This document shows positions 43,060 through 51,985 of a DNA stretch of 64,000 nucleotides, in pieces. The translations under genes were made by a program, and so were the position numbers. Source of the DNA: Planctomycetales bacterium ZRK34 (GTDB lineage: Bacteria; Planctomycetota; Phycisphaerae; Phycisphaerales; Zrk34); assembly GCA_014873095.1 (NCBI GenBank), contig CP050848.1:1674001-1738000 (forward strand). Reading direction: 5' to 3'. Under the pieces are notes generated by a model. It was given only the letters and a program-made list of their open reading frames with translations. It did no database searches and was not told the origin of the DNA. Within the stretch, counting starts at the first letter, position 1. Each line of letters begins with the position of its first letter.

Positions 43060-44373
43060 TCAGCCCGTCGGCAATTCGATGATGCGCAGGCACGCCGGTC
43101 GACCGGCCACCACATCACTTTGCGCCAGCGCTTCGGCCGCCTGCCGGACTGAACCTTCACGCGCGTCGTGCGTGGTGATGATCAGCGGGACAAACCCGCT
43201 GTCTTCATCGGATTCGTGTTGCAGGATGGCGGAGATGCTGATGCCCAGGTCGCCGATGATCTTGGCGACCTTCGCCATCACGCCCGGCACATCCCGCGCG
43301 GCGATGCGCAGGTAGTAGCGGTTGTTCACGTCGTCGGGATCGACCATCTGCGACGGTTCGTGCTGGTCGGGCCAGATCGCCATCGACTTGAACGCCTGCG
43401 GGTACCAACCGGCGGCGACGTTGAGAATGTCGCTGACGACGGCGCTGGCGGTCGGCATCTGCCCGGCGCCGTGCCCGTAAAACATGCTGTGGCCCACCGC
43501 ATGGCCAAACACGCTGACGGCGTTGAAGGCGTCGCGCACCTGCGACAGCGGCTCATCCATGTGAACGAAACACGGATGAACCCGCAGCACGTAGCCTTCG
43601 TCCTGTCGCTCGGCGATAGCCAGCAGTTTGATCGCGTAGCCGAGTTCCACGCCGTAGTGAATGTCTTCGATTTCGATCTCGTCGATGCCCTGGCAACTGA
43701 CATCGTCGGCGTTGACGGCCACGCCGAACGCCAGCGACGCGAGGATCGCCAGCTTCTGGGCCGCGTCGGCGCCGGTGACATCGAGCGTCGGATCGGCCTC
43801 GGCGAAGCCCTTGGCCTTGGCGTCGGTCAGCGCGGCGTCGTATTCGGCGCCGTGATCGGACATCTGCGAGAGGATGTAGTTGCAGGTGCCGTTGAGGATG
43901 CCGTAGAGGGCGTCGACACGGTTGGCGGCCAGACCGAACTTCAAGGCCTGCAGAATCGGAATCCCCCCGCCACATGACGCTTCAAACGCGATGCAGACAT
44001 CGTGTTTGCGGGCCAGGGCGAACAGCTCGACGCCGCGCGCCGCCAGCAGGGATTTATTGGCGGTGACCACATGCTTGCCGGCGGCCAGCGCCCGCTCGAC
44101 AAACCCGCCGACGGGATCGAGTCCGCCGGCGACCTCGACGACGATATCGATGTCGGGGTCGCCGAAGAAGGTTTCGGGGTCATCGGTCATCAGGTTGGCC
44201 GGCACCACGGCGTCGCGCGGGGTGGTGGTGTTCCGCACCAGCACACGTCGCAACTCCAGCGAGCGGCCCAGACGCTGGGCGTAGGCCTCGCGCATTTCGC
44301 CCAGCAGGGTGATTACACCGCTGCCGACGGTTCCACAACCGATCAGACCGATACCGATACTTGCTTCAGACAC
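43060..44373 (-). CDS. hom: Homoserine dehydrogenase
   Basis: A 437-residue enzyme reducing aspartate semialdehyde to homoserine for threonine and methionine synthesis. Landmarks: GIGLIGCGTVGSGVITLL (NAD(P) site), VVEVAGGLDPV, VVTANKSLLAARG, GILNGTCNYILSQM, FAEADPTLDVTGADAAQKLAILA and VDPDDVNNRYYLRIAARDVPGVMAKVA, the last opening a C-terminal ACT domain (about 350-437) for feedback control by threonine. Start is GTG 44373. It is followed by the glycogen synthase gene and preceded by gltA on the same strand. Confidence 0.95.
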   Translation of the reverse strand: MSEASIGIGLIGCGTVGSGVITLLGEMREAYAQRLGRSLELRRVLVRNTTTPRDAVVPANLMTDDPETFFGDPDIDIVVEVAGGLDPVGGFVERALAAGKHVVTANKSLLAARGVELFALARKHDVCIAFEASCGGGIPILQALKFGLAANRVDALYGILNGTCNYILSQMSDHGAEYDAALTDAKAKGFAEADPTLDVTGADAAQKLAILASLAFGVAVNADDVSCQGIDEIEIEDIHYGVELGYAIKLLAIAERQDEGYVLRVHPCFVHMDEPLSQVRDAFNAVSVFGHAVGHSMFYGHGAGQMPTASAVVSDILNVAAGWYPQAFKSMAIWPDQHEPSQMVDPDDVNNRYYLRIAARDVPGVMAKVAKIIGDLGISISAILQHESDEDSGFVPLIITTHDAREGSVRQAAEALAQSDVVAGRPACLRIIELPTG

Positions 44374-44412
44374 GTCAGGCTCTCATCAAATGGACTGGCG
44401 GCATTGTAGCAG

Positions 44413-45696
44413 TTACCGCTTGTCCATTGGCGTGTAGTCACGCTCTGTGGGGCCGGTGTAAACCTGACGCGGACGGTTGATGCGGGCATTGGGGTCTTTG
44501 AAGACCTCATACCAGTGGGCGATCCACCCAGGCATGCGCCCGATGGCGAACATCACCGTGAACATGTTGATCGGAATGCCGATCGCACGCATGAGAATGC
44601 CGCTGAAGAAGTCGACGTTCGGGTAGAGCTTGCGTTCGATGAAGTACTCGTCGGCCAGGGCGATGTCCTTGAGCTCTTCGGCGATGGCCAGCAGCGGATC
44701 CTTGACGCCGAGCTTGGGCAGCACCTTCTTGGCGCTTTCTTCGAGGATCTTGGCGCGCGGGTCGAAATTCTTGTAGACCCGGTGGCCGAAGCCCATGAGC
44801 TTTTCTTCCTTGGACTTGACCTTCTCCATGAATTCCTTGACCGAGGTCTTGCCGCTGTAGATGCGACCGAGCATGTCGAGCACCGCCACGTTGGCCCCGC
44901 CGTGCAGCGGGCCCCACAGGGCGCAGACGCCCGCGGCGCACGAGGCGAACAGGTTCGCGCCCGACGAGCCGACCATGCGGACCGTCGATGTCGAGCAGTT
45001 CTGCTCGTGATCGGCGTGCAGGATGAAGATCTGGTTCAACGCCTGCACGACGTCGGGGTCCGGCTCGAAGCTGGAGTACGGCTTGGAAAACATCATGTGC
45101 AGGAAGTTGGTGCAGTAGTCGAAGTCGGGCTTGGGATACCGCACCGGCGCGCCGACGGTCTGACGATAGCTGAACGCAGCGATCGTGCGGACCTTGGACA
45201 GCAGCTTGGCGGCTGCGACCTTGAAGCCATCATCGCTTTCGATGTTCAGCAGTTCGGGGTGATACGAACTGACGGCGTTGATCATCGACGACAGCGTCGC
45301 CATCGGATGACCCTGCGGCGGGGTGGAGTTGAAGGCAAACCGCAGGCCTTCATGCAGCGGGGCATGCTCAGTCAGCAACCCGCTCCACTCGGCAAGCTGC
45401 TGCTTGTTCGGCAGCTCGCCCCAGATCAGCATGTAGGCCGTCTCGACGAAGGTGCTGTTCTCGGCCAGTTGCTGAATCGGGTATCCGCGGTAGCGGAGGA
45501 TGCCCTCTTCGCCGTTGATGAAGCAGATATTCGACTGACACGAACCGGTATTGCCATAGGCCGGGTCGATCGTGATGTATCCGGTCGAAGAACGCAGCTT
45601 GCCGATATCCAGGGCGTGCTCATTCTCCGAGCCGACCACGACGGGCAGATCGATCGTCTTGTCACCGGACAACTTAAGCTGGGCCGACTGGCTCAT
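44413..45696 (-). CDS. gltA: Citrate synthase
   Basis: A 427-residue enzyme making citrate from acetyl-CoA and oxaloacetate, the entry to the TCA cycle. Landmarks: TIDPAYGNTGSCQSNICFINGEEGILRYRGYPI, the oxaloacetate His in PPQGHPMA, ILHADHEQNCSTST and the catalytic GFGHRVYKNFDPRA and FSGILMRAIG motifs. Type II (hexameric, NADH-sensitive) enzymes have this N-terminal length. The start ATG 45696 is the conserved one; the frame continues upstream but is not coding. It lies just upstream of hom on the same strand. Confidence 0.96.
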   Translation of the reverse strand: MSQSAQLKLSGDKTIDLPVVVGSENEHALDIGKLRSSTGYITIDPAYGNTGSCQSNICFINGEEGILRYRGYPIQQLAENSTFVETAYMLIWGELPNKQQLAEWSGLLTEHAPLHEGLRFAFNSTPPQGHPMATLSSMINAVSSYHPELLNIESDDGFKVAAAKLLSKVRTIAAFSYRQTVGAPVRYPKPDFDYCTNFLHMMFSKPYSSFEPDPDVVQALNQIFILHADHEQNCSTSTVRMVGSSGANLFASCAAGVCALWGPLHGGANVAVLDMLGRIYSGKTSVKEFMEKVKSKEEKLMGFGHRVYKNFDPRAKILEESAKKVLPKLGVKDPLLAIAEELKDIALADEYFIERKLYPNVDFFSGILMRAIGIPINMFTVMFAIGRMPGWIAHWYEVFKDPNARINRPRQVYTGPTERDYTPMDKR

Positions 45697-45910
45697 ATTC
45701 AGGACTCCTGCAATGTGTAACGGCGCTGCAAAAACAAGTTGAGACGATAAGCGTAGCAGGATTCGGCCTGCATTCCAAGCCGGGCCACACCTGACAGCCG
45801 ATCCGGCCCGCCCCGCCCCCATACCCCTTCAGAGTCAGGGGTTGCACGATATCGCCCCGATGCCGGATGCCGGGGCGAGTCCGCAACTGATCGTGGTTCA
45901 TTGTGAAAAA
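45697..45910. other. Intergenic region, 214 bases
   Basis: This gap between gatB and gltA (both minus strand) should hold the gltA promoter. No repeat or clear consensus promoter was recognised in it. Confidence 0.4.
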
Positions 45911-47428
45911 CTATTGAGCGAGTTTCTCACGCAGCTTCTGCTGCACGGCTTTGGGGTTGGCCTGGCCTTTGGACAGTTTCATCACCGCCCCGACGAGGCG
46001 GCCGATGGCGGCCATTTTCCCGCTGCGGACATCTTCCGCCGCCTGCGGCTCAGCTTCGATGGCGGCGGCGACCCACTCATCCAGCGCCCCTTCGTCAGAG
46101 ACCTGCACGAGCCCGTTGGCCTCGGCGAGCTTGGCCGGTTCGTCATCGGAATCCAGGCACAGCGCGTAAAGACTGTCGGCGGCGTTGGAGCTGATCGTGT
46201 TGGCCGTCAGCAGTTTTTCGACGCCGGCGATCTGCTCGGCGGTGATGCCCAGATCGCACGGCAGCACGCCGCGCTCATTGGCGAGCTTCGCCAGATTGTT
46301 GCGAATCACCTTCGCCGCCCGCTTGGGCTCGACCCCTGCGTCGATGATCGCCTCGAAGTAAAGCGTCACATCACGCTCTTCAATCAGCCCGCGGGCGTCT
46401 TTGGGATCGATGCCCCACTGCTCGATGTATCGCGCCTGGCGGGCCTGCGGCAGTTCGGGGATGTCGATGCGAATGCGGTCCAGCCACGCATCGTCCACCG
46501 TCACCGGCACCAGGTCCGGGTCGGGGAAGTAGCGGTAGTCGTGGGCCTCTTCCTTCTCGCGCTGCAGCACGGTGACCATCCGGCCGTCGTCCCACCCGCG
46601 GGTGCTCTTGGAACCGGAGGTCAGCACCTTGCCGTCGTCGAGCCACTGCTCGACCTGGCGATGGTGTTCGTACTCGATCGCGCCGCGGACCGCGCGGAAG
46701 CTGTTGAGGTTTTTGATTTCGACGATGGGCGTGGCGTACTCCTGTCCGACCTTTTCGATGATCACGTTGATGTTCGGCTCGAAGCGCATGTGGCCCTGCT
46801 GCATGATGCCCTCGGTGACGCCGAGGAAGCGGCAGATGTTGCGCAGCGTCTGACCGAACATCACCGCCTGCTCAGCGCTGGTGATGTCCGGCTCGGTGAC
46901 AATCTCCAACAGCGGCGTGCCGGCGCGATTCAGATCGACGATCGAATAATCGATCGGCCGCCCGCCGGGGCCTTCGTGCATCAGCTTGCCGGCGTCTTCT
47001 TCGAGGTGGGCCCGCGTGATCCGCACGGGGCGAATCTCCGCATCGGCTGCATCGCTGATCGGCACTTCGAGCACACCCTCGCCGCAGATCGGCAGGTCGT
47101 ACTGCGAAAGCTGATAGTTTTTCGGCAGGTCGGGGTAGTAGTAGCTTTTGCGATCCCACTTGGAAAACCGCGCGATCTCGCAGCCCAGCGCCATGCCGAC
47201 CTTGATCGACATCTCCAGCGCCGCCTTGTTCATCACCGGCAGCGTGCCCGGCATGCCGATCACGACCGGGTCGACGAGGCTGTTGGGCTCGGCGCCGAAG
47301 TGATCGGGGTGTGCGACGTTCGCCGCGCCGGTCCACATCTTCGTGCGCGTCGCCAACTCGACATGAATCTCCATGCCGACTTTGAGTCGTGTTTTCAAAC
47401 CCTGAATCATCGTAATCGCGGTAGTCAT
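45911..47428 (-). CDS. gatB: Asp-tRNA(Asn)/Glu-tRNA(Gln) amidotransferase subunit B
   Basis: A 505-residue subunit of the GatCAB complex, which converts Glu-tRNA(Gln) and Asp-tRNA(Asn) to the amide forms. It carries the tRNA-binding kinase-like domain (about 10-300; VGMEIHVELATRTKMWTGA, KWDRKSYYYPDLPKNYQLSQYDLPI, EDAGKLMHEG, DLNRAGTPLLEIVTEPD) and C-terminal YqeY tail (about 350-505). The ATG at 47428 is used rather than an upstream start at 47476, giving normal family length. gatA and gatC are not in this window, so the subunits are encoded apart. Confidence 0.95.
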   Translation of the reverse strand: MTTAITMIQGLKTRLKVGMEIHVELATRTKMWTGAANVAHPDHFGAEPNSLVDPVVIGMPGTLPVMNKAALEMSIKVGMALGCEIARFSKWDRKSYYYPDLPKNYQLSQYDLPICGEGVLEVPISDAADAEIRPVRITRAHLEEDAGKLMHEGPGGRPIDYSIVDLNRAGTPLLEIVTEPDITSAEQAVMFGQTLRNICRFLGVTEGIMQQGHMRFEPNINVIIEKVGQEYATPIVEIKNLNSFRAVRGAIEYEHHRQVEQWLDDGKVLTSGSKSTRGWDDGRMVTVLQREKEEAHDYRYFPDPDLVPVTVDDAWLDRIRIDIPELPQARQARYIEQWGIDPKDARGLIEERDVTLYFEAIIDAGVEPKRAAKVIRNNLAKLANERGVLPCDLGITAEQIAGVEKLLTANTISSNAADSLYALCLDSDDEPAKLAEANGLVQVSDEGALDEWVAAAIEAEPQAAEDVRSGKMAAIGRLVGAVMKLSKGQANPKAVQQKLREKLAQ

Positions 47429-47448
47429 GCCCCCATTGTAGCGTGAAA

Positions 47449-47596
47449 CATTGAACCACCAAGGCACCAAGGGCACCAGGAAGAAGAGTTGACAGGATTA
47501 CAGGATCAATTGAATTGGATCACAAAAAAGTCTGTTTCATCCTGTGATCCTGTCTAATGATCTGCTTTGTGCCCTTGGCGCCTTGGCGGTTCAATG
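47449..47596. repeat. 148-bp imperfect palindromic element
   Basis: Outer arms 47449-47476 and 47569-47596 (starting CATTGAACCACCAAGG) match at 26 of 28 positions; inner arms 47491-47506 and 47539-47554 (GACAGGATTACAGGAT) match at 15 of 16. It would fold into a two-tier hairpin, MITE- or REP-like, between the gatB and panE-like genes. Confidence 0.7.
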
Positions 47597-47664
47597 TTCA
47601 TGCATACTGAACTTAATGCCCCGGCACATCGTCATACTGAATCGCGCTCATGTTCAACGCGCGA

Positions 47665-48600
47665 TCAACTGCGGCGGGAGTCGATGAATTGCAGCTGACG
47701 ATACAGGCATTGCATCAGCGGCAGGTCGACCCCTTGCGAAGCCGCCGCCCGCACCGGCTCGCCGTGTATCGCCTCGATCTCCATGGGTCTGCCCGCTCGA
47801 TAATCCAGCAGCATGCTCGGGGCGTAAGCGACCATTTTGTCGGTGTTTTCGAGCATCTGCTGCACGAAGGCCGGCTCGATGGTCCGCCCGAACGCCGCCG
47901 CCCCCGTCACGACCTCGCCCATCAGCGCTTCGCACAGCGCCCGCGTCGCCGGGGTCTGCATCAGTTGATCGGTCGTGGTGTCCAGCACGACGCTGAGCCC
48001 GTTATACGGAACGTTCCACACCAGTTTCTTCCACCGCGCCAACACGAGGTCGTCTTCGAGCACGGTGTCGATGCCCGCCGCTTCGAGGTCCGCCGCGAAA
48101 TCGCGCATCGCCGACGTGATCCCGCGCGGCTCATTGTCGACCGAGTATTGACCGAGTCGAATCAGTCCGTAATCCAGGTGACGGATGTGACCGGGTCCGA
48201 TTTTATTGGAACATAAAAAAGCCATGCCGCCGATCACGCGGTCGGGTCCGACGATCGCCGCCGCCTCGGCTTCGACGTTCAATCCGTTCTGCATCACGAC
48301 GACGACCCCATCGTCTTTCAGGGCCCCGCCGAGCGCTTCATCCAGCAGTCCGCGCGTCGTCGTTTTGACGCAGACCATGACTACATCACATGGGGGCAGG
48401 TCGGAAATTGACTGGGATATGCGGGGTTTTTCGATGCTGAAGTCGCCATGCGGAGATTCAACGCATAATCCGTGCAATCGAACATGATCAAAGTCGTTAT
48501 GCAAGTTGAAGTGCACCATGCGCCCCGCGTGGTGCAGGCGCGACCCATAATACCCCCCTAATGCGCCGGTCCCGATGATCGCAATACTTCGTTCAGACAT
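47665..48600 (-). CDS. 2-dehydropantoate 2-reductase family protein
   Basis: A 311-residue NADPH enzyme of the ketopantoate reductase (PanE/ApbA) family: IAIIGTGALGGYYGSRLHHAG is the dinucleotide fold, VMVCVKTTTRG and MQNGLNVE are typical, LARWKKLVWNVPYNGLS marks the active site helix with the catalytic Lys, and PSMLLDYRAGRPMEIEAIHG is the C-terminal signature. It may supply pantoate for coenzyme A together with coaB at 28 kb, but family members also act on other keto acids, so the symbol panE is not assigned. Start ATG 48600. Confidence 0.88.
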   Translation of the reverse strand: MSERSIAIIGTGALGGYYGSRLHHAGRMVHFNLHNDFDHVRLHGLCVESPHGDFSIEKPRISQSISDLPPCDVVMVCVKTTTRGLLDEALGGALKDDGVVVVMQNGLNVEAEAAAIVGPDRVIGGMAFLCSNKIGPGHIRHLDYGLIRLGQYSVDNEPRGITSAMRDFAADLEAAGIDTVLEDDLVLARWKKLVWNVPYNGLSVVLDTTTDQLMQTPATRALCEALMGEVVTGAAAFGRTIEPAFVQQMLENTDKMVAYAPSMLLDYRAGRPMEIEAIHGEPVRAAASQGVDLPLMQCLYRQLQFIDSRRS

Positions 48601-48696
48601 GCCTACAGAATATCAGACAATCGCGAGTCAATGTAACCGGGTCGATCTGCCGATAGAGCCTGATGAGGAGAGGCGATATTCCCGGAGAACGTGATC

Positions 48697-49788
48697 ATGC
48701 GATATGCGAAGATTTTAACATGGGGCGGCGCTTTGTTGCTGTTGAGCGTCGCGGTGCACGCCGCCGAGCTGCAGCATGTGCGCATGCGCAGCGGGGATGT
48801 GTTCGTGGGCCAGGTGCTCGAGCGCAACGATCAGCACGTGGTGATTCAGCATCCCCTGCTGGGGCGTGTCGAGTTGCCGGCCGACCAGGTCGCCGCCGTC
48901 GAAGCCCCCGGAAGCATGAAGCCCGCGCCCGCCAAGCCGAGTGCTGAGCCCGGCGAAGCACCGGATGCCCCGGCCCCCGCCGCCAAGCCCGCCGAAGCCC
49001 CCAAGCCTGAAGCCAAGCCTGCACCCAAACCCGAAGCCAAGCCCGCGCCTAAGCCGGCCGCGGCCCCTGCGCCCAAGCCCGCCGCCAAACCCGCCGTAGC
49101 GGAAAAACCCAAGGAAAAGGGCTTCATCGACAAGTTCCTCGAAGAGTGGAAGCTTCGCTTTAAGTTCGGCCTCAGCTCACGCGATTCCAACACCGACACC
49201 AAAAACGTCAACACCAGCCTCTCGGCCAAATACGCCGACAAGAAAGACCGCTGGGACGTCAACGTCACCTACTTCTATCAGAAGACCAACCAGTCCAAAT
49301 CGCGCGAGGATGTCCACGTCGCGCTCCGCAAGGATTGGCTGTTCCCGGATTCACCCTGGTTCGTCTTCACCACCACCGAGTGGGACTACGACCAGTACAA
49401 ATCCTGGGACCACCGCCTCAGCGTCCACGGCGGCATCGGCTACGACCTCAAAGATTTCCTCGGCCTGCAGGCTGAGCTTCGCGCCGGCGGCGGTGTCACC
49501 AAGGAGTTCGGCGGCGTCGATCCCAAGTTCCGACCCGAATCGCTGTTCGCCAGCGAACTGACCTGGAACATCGACAAAAAGCATAAAATCTCCGGCTCCG
49601 TCGAAATCTTCCCCTCGGTCAACGACGAGGACGAGTACCGCGTCCGCACCAAGGCCGACTGGACATACAAGTTCACCCAGAACGTCGGCCTCAGCATCGG
49701 GTATTGGAACGAGTACGACTCGGCTGTGCCCGACGGCTACGAGAAAAACGACACCCGCATCTTCGGGTCCGTCGTCTTCGACTTCTGA
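48697..49788 (+). CDS. DUF481-type outer-membrane protein with Pro/Ala/Lys linker
   Basis: A 363-residue exported protein. After a signal peptide (to about 22, ending VHAAEL), an SH3-like segment (about 25-70, RMRSGDVFVGQVLERN) leads to a Pro/Ala/Lys repeat linker (KPEAKPAPKPEAKP, about 75-135), then a DUF481/YdiY-like beta-barrel (about 145-363) with strand patterns such as WDVNVTYFYQKTN and final VFDF, a terminal Phe as in outer-membrane proteins. The function is unknown. ATG 48697 is chosen over GTG 48691 because of the CGGAGAA before it. It is a paralogue of the next gene. Confidence 0.8.
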   Translation: MRYAKILTWGGALLLLSVAVHAAELQHVRMRSGDVFVGQVLERNDQHVVIQHPLLGRVELPADQVAAVEAPGSMKPAPAKPSAEPGEAPDAPAPAAKPAEAPKPEAKPAPKPEAKPAPKPAAAPAPKPAAKPAVAEKPKEKGFIDKFLEEWKLRFKFGLSSRDSNTDTKNVNTSLSAKYADKKDRWDVNVTYFYQKTNQSKSREDVHVALRKDWLFPDSPWFVFTTTEWDYDQYKSWDHRLSVHGGIGYDLKDFLGLQAELRAGGGVTKEFGGVDPKFRPESLFASELTWNIDKKHKISGSVEIFPSVNDEDEYRVRTKADWTYKFTQNVGLSIGYWNEYDSAVPDGYEKNDTRIFGSVVFDF

Positions 49789-49814
49789 GCCTCACATCCA
49801 CTGTCCATTCCAAA

Positions 49815-49867
49815 TAGCCGGGTCGCTACGCGACCCCGGTCAACCGGGGCCGTGTAACGGCCCGGCT
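49815..49867. repeat. TAGCCGGGTCGC hairpin repeat, copy 1
   Basis: TAGCCGGGTCGCTACGCGACCC begins a structure in which GGTCGC pairs with GCGACC; it ends GGCCCGGCT. A related element with the same words is at 58067-58135. Confidence 0.6.
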
Positions 49868-49949
49868 GTTGTTGCATCGATCCGGCTGATCCGTAATACT
49901 GTTTGGCCCCGCAGATGATCCCCCCAAGCCTGATTCACAGGAGTTGACC

Positions 49950-50903
49950 ATGCGTTGTGTCCGAATGATGATTCCCGTGCTCGCTATTGCGCTGACCGCC
50001 TCCGTGGCCCACGCCGATGATGTGGTCACGCTCAAGACCGGCGAAGCCCTGCACGGCACCGTCGTGAACCAGGCCGACGGCGTGGTCACCTTCAAGCACC
50101 CGGTGCTCGGGCAGTTGAAGATCAAGTCCGATCAGGTCGCCACGGTGATGACCGCCGAGCAGATCGCCGCCAAGGAGGCCGCCGCCGCCCAGGCCAAGGC
50201 CCAGGAGGAAGCCGCCGCCAAGCTCAAGGCCGAAAAGGCCGGGTTCTTCCCCGGTTGGGATTCGCAGCTCGAGGCCGGCTTCAGCGGCGCCGAGGGCAAC
50301 ACCGAAGAGCTCAACCTCTACCTGCGCTTCGCCACCAAGCACGAAACCGACGACACCCGCACCAAGATCCACGCCCGCTACTTCCTGTCGACACAGAACG
50401 GCGACCGCAACGAAAGCGAAGCCCAGGCCGGCATCACCAAGGACTGGTTCATCAACGACAGCCCGTGGTTCATCTTCGCCGACGCCACCGGCGACTACGA
50501 TGAATTCGAAAGCTGGGAATACCGCGCCGCCGGCCACGTCGGCCTCGGCTACCAGCTCGTGAGAAACGAGAAGTTCGACTGGTCGGTCCGCGGCGGTATT
50601 GGCGCCATCAAAGAGTTCAACTCCCCCAATGACGACGTCCGCCCCGAAGCACTCGCCGGCACCGATCTGTCCTGGAAGATCAACGATCGTCAGACCCTCA
50701 ACTTCTCCAACTACATCTACCCCGACCTCGACGAGACCGGTGAGTTCCGCAACGTCACCACCGCCGACTGGGCCATCAAGATCGACAACGTCGACAACCT
50801 CAGCCTCAAGTTCGGCCTCGCCAACGAGTACGAATCCAACGCCCCGTCGGACACCGACAAGAACGACCTGAAATACTTCGGCGCCCTGGTCTGGGGCTTC
50901 TGA
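49950..50903 (+). CDS. DUF481-type outer-membrane protein with coiled linker
   Basis: A 317-residue paralogue of the preceding gene: signal peptide to about residue 22 (SVAHAD), the same SH3-like segment (LKTGEALHGTVVNQ, about 25-70), then an Ala/Lys/Glu/Gln helix (about 72-100, AKEAAAAQAKAQEEAAAKLKA) instead of the Pro-rich linker, then the beta-barrel (about 105-317) ending in VWGF. The ATG at 49950 has AGGAG at 49939-49943. The two may work together or be alternative forms. No further function can be assigned. Confidence 0.8.
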   Translation: MRCVRMMIPVLAIALTASVAHADDVVTLKTGEALHGTVVNQADGVVTFKHPVLGQLKIKSDQVATVMTAEQIAAKEAAAAQAKAQEEAAAKLKAEKAGFFPGWDSQLEAGFSGAEGNTEELNLYLRFATKHETDDTRTKIHARYFLSTQNGDRNESEAQAGITKDWFINDSPWFIFADATGDYDEFESWEYRAAGHVGLGYQLVRNEKFDWSVRGGIGAIKEFNSPNDDVRPEALAGTDLSWKINDRQTLNFSNYIYPDLDETGEFRNVTTADWAIKIDNVDNLSLKFGLANEYESNAPSDTDKNDLKYFGALVWGF

Positions 50904-51497
50904 GCCCCCCACACGCCGACGCTGAGGTCTTCCGAAGCGTCTGGTATTTCTGCGCGCACAGCGCGCTCAAAAACACCGTTTCAAAAAAAACCATCTTCAC
51001 CCCGCTTCTGACGCGGATATCGCCGATGCTCGCCCCGCGGCGCGCACAGGTCCGTCGCATTTGTCACGCCGTGCGCACACCCACGGTAAAAAACCGCCTG
51101 CTATCGAGCGCTTTCGCGGGGTTTATCACCGAAATCTGTGCGCACCAGAAACGACCGACGACACATTCGTGCGCCGCACCGCATTTGCGATGCGTCACGC
51201 CCCCCGCGCGCACCAATGTGTCGCACCGGAAATGACAAAATCCGAGTTTGTGATCGAAATCGGTCACGTGGTGCGCATTGTTCGGTCGTCATGGAAGACT
51301 GCCGTCAGGGGCGTTCCGCCCCCGACACCCCCTGTTGAAAAACCCCGCTGTGGCACAGCCGCCCTCGGCTGTGCTGAAGGTTGCGCCCGCACAGCCGAGG
51401 GCGGCTGTGCCACGGACTCGTAACGGACACGTTTGGCCCACGGTGGTCGACCATCGGGCTCTTCGATTACGATGTCGGCAGTGAATGTGAGGTTGTG
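50904..51497. repeat. Gene-free region with GTGCGCRC octamers (locus 2) and two other repeats
   Basis: This 594-base gap contains a GACGCT/AGCGTC hairpin element (50909-50944), GTGCGCRC or its complement at 50952, 51040, 51071, 51138 and 51206 with near-matches between, and the 66-bp hairpin repeat copy C. It is related, in opposite orientation, to the region at 22.9-23.3 kb. No credible gene is present. Confidence 0.55.
51349..51414. repeat. 66-bp hairpin repeat, copy C
   Basis: Arms as in copy A with one mismatch at the last base; loop TGAAGGTTGCGCCC. Same orientation as copy A. Confidence 0.85.
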
Positions 51498-51932
51498 ATG
51501 GAAACGACTTATCTGTTTGTGTATGGCACGCTGCGTAAAGACGGGGGGCATGCGATGGGGCGGTGGATGGGACCGCATTGTGATTTTGTCGGGGCGGGGT
51601 GGTGTGCGGGGCGCATCTATCGGGTGCCGCGACATCCCGATGGCATCGGGCGGCCGGATGATGTGGGCTACCCGGGGCTCATCATTGATGATGCTGAACG
51701 GCCGGGGGTGCTGGGCGATGTGTTTCGCGTGCGGCAGGCCCAGGCGGTGATGGGTCAACTTGATGAGTATGAACTGTGCGGGGACAAGTACGGCGACGAG
51801 GCGGAGTACACACGCGAACTGCGCGAGATCAGACTTGCAGATGGCGGATTGGTTATGGCGTGGGTGTATGTTTACAACAAACCCGTTGAAGGGTTGGAGT
51901 GGATACAGAGTGGGGATTTTCTGGCGGGGTGA
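51498..51932 (+). CDS. Gamma-glutamylcyclotransferase-like protein
   Basis: A 144-residue cytoplasmic protein of the GGCT/AIG2 fold: YLFVYGTLRKDGG at the N-terminus (residues about 5-17) is the substrate-binding YGTLR motif, YPGLIIDDAERPGVLGDVFRV follows, and LDEYELCGDKY contains a likely catalytic Glu. Relatives release pyroglutamate from gamma-glutamyl amines or peptides. The ATG at 51498 is the first that gives a normal start; an open stretch upstream crosses the hairpin repeat. Its substrate is unknown. Confidence 0.85.
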   Translation: METTYLFVYGTLRKDGGHAMGRWMGPHCDFVGAGWCAGRIYRVPRHPDGIGRPDDVGYPGLIIDDAERPGVLGDVFRVRQAQAVMGQLDEYELCGDKYGDEAEYTRELREIRLADGGLVMAWVYVYNKPVEGLEWIQSGDFLAG

Positions 51933-51985
51933 GTGAGTAAGAGAAGACAGGCGTCGCTGCGCGACAGCCGCTAAGGGTGGCGGTG

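Noticed and set aside
51278..51484. Short frame with AQPPSAV-type peptide
   Set aside because: It is a translation of the 66-bp hairpin repeat; the same peptide arises at the other copies.
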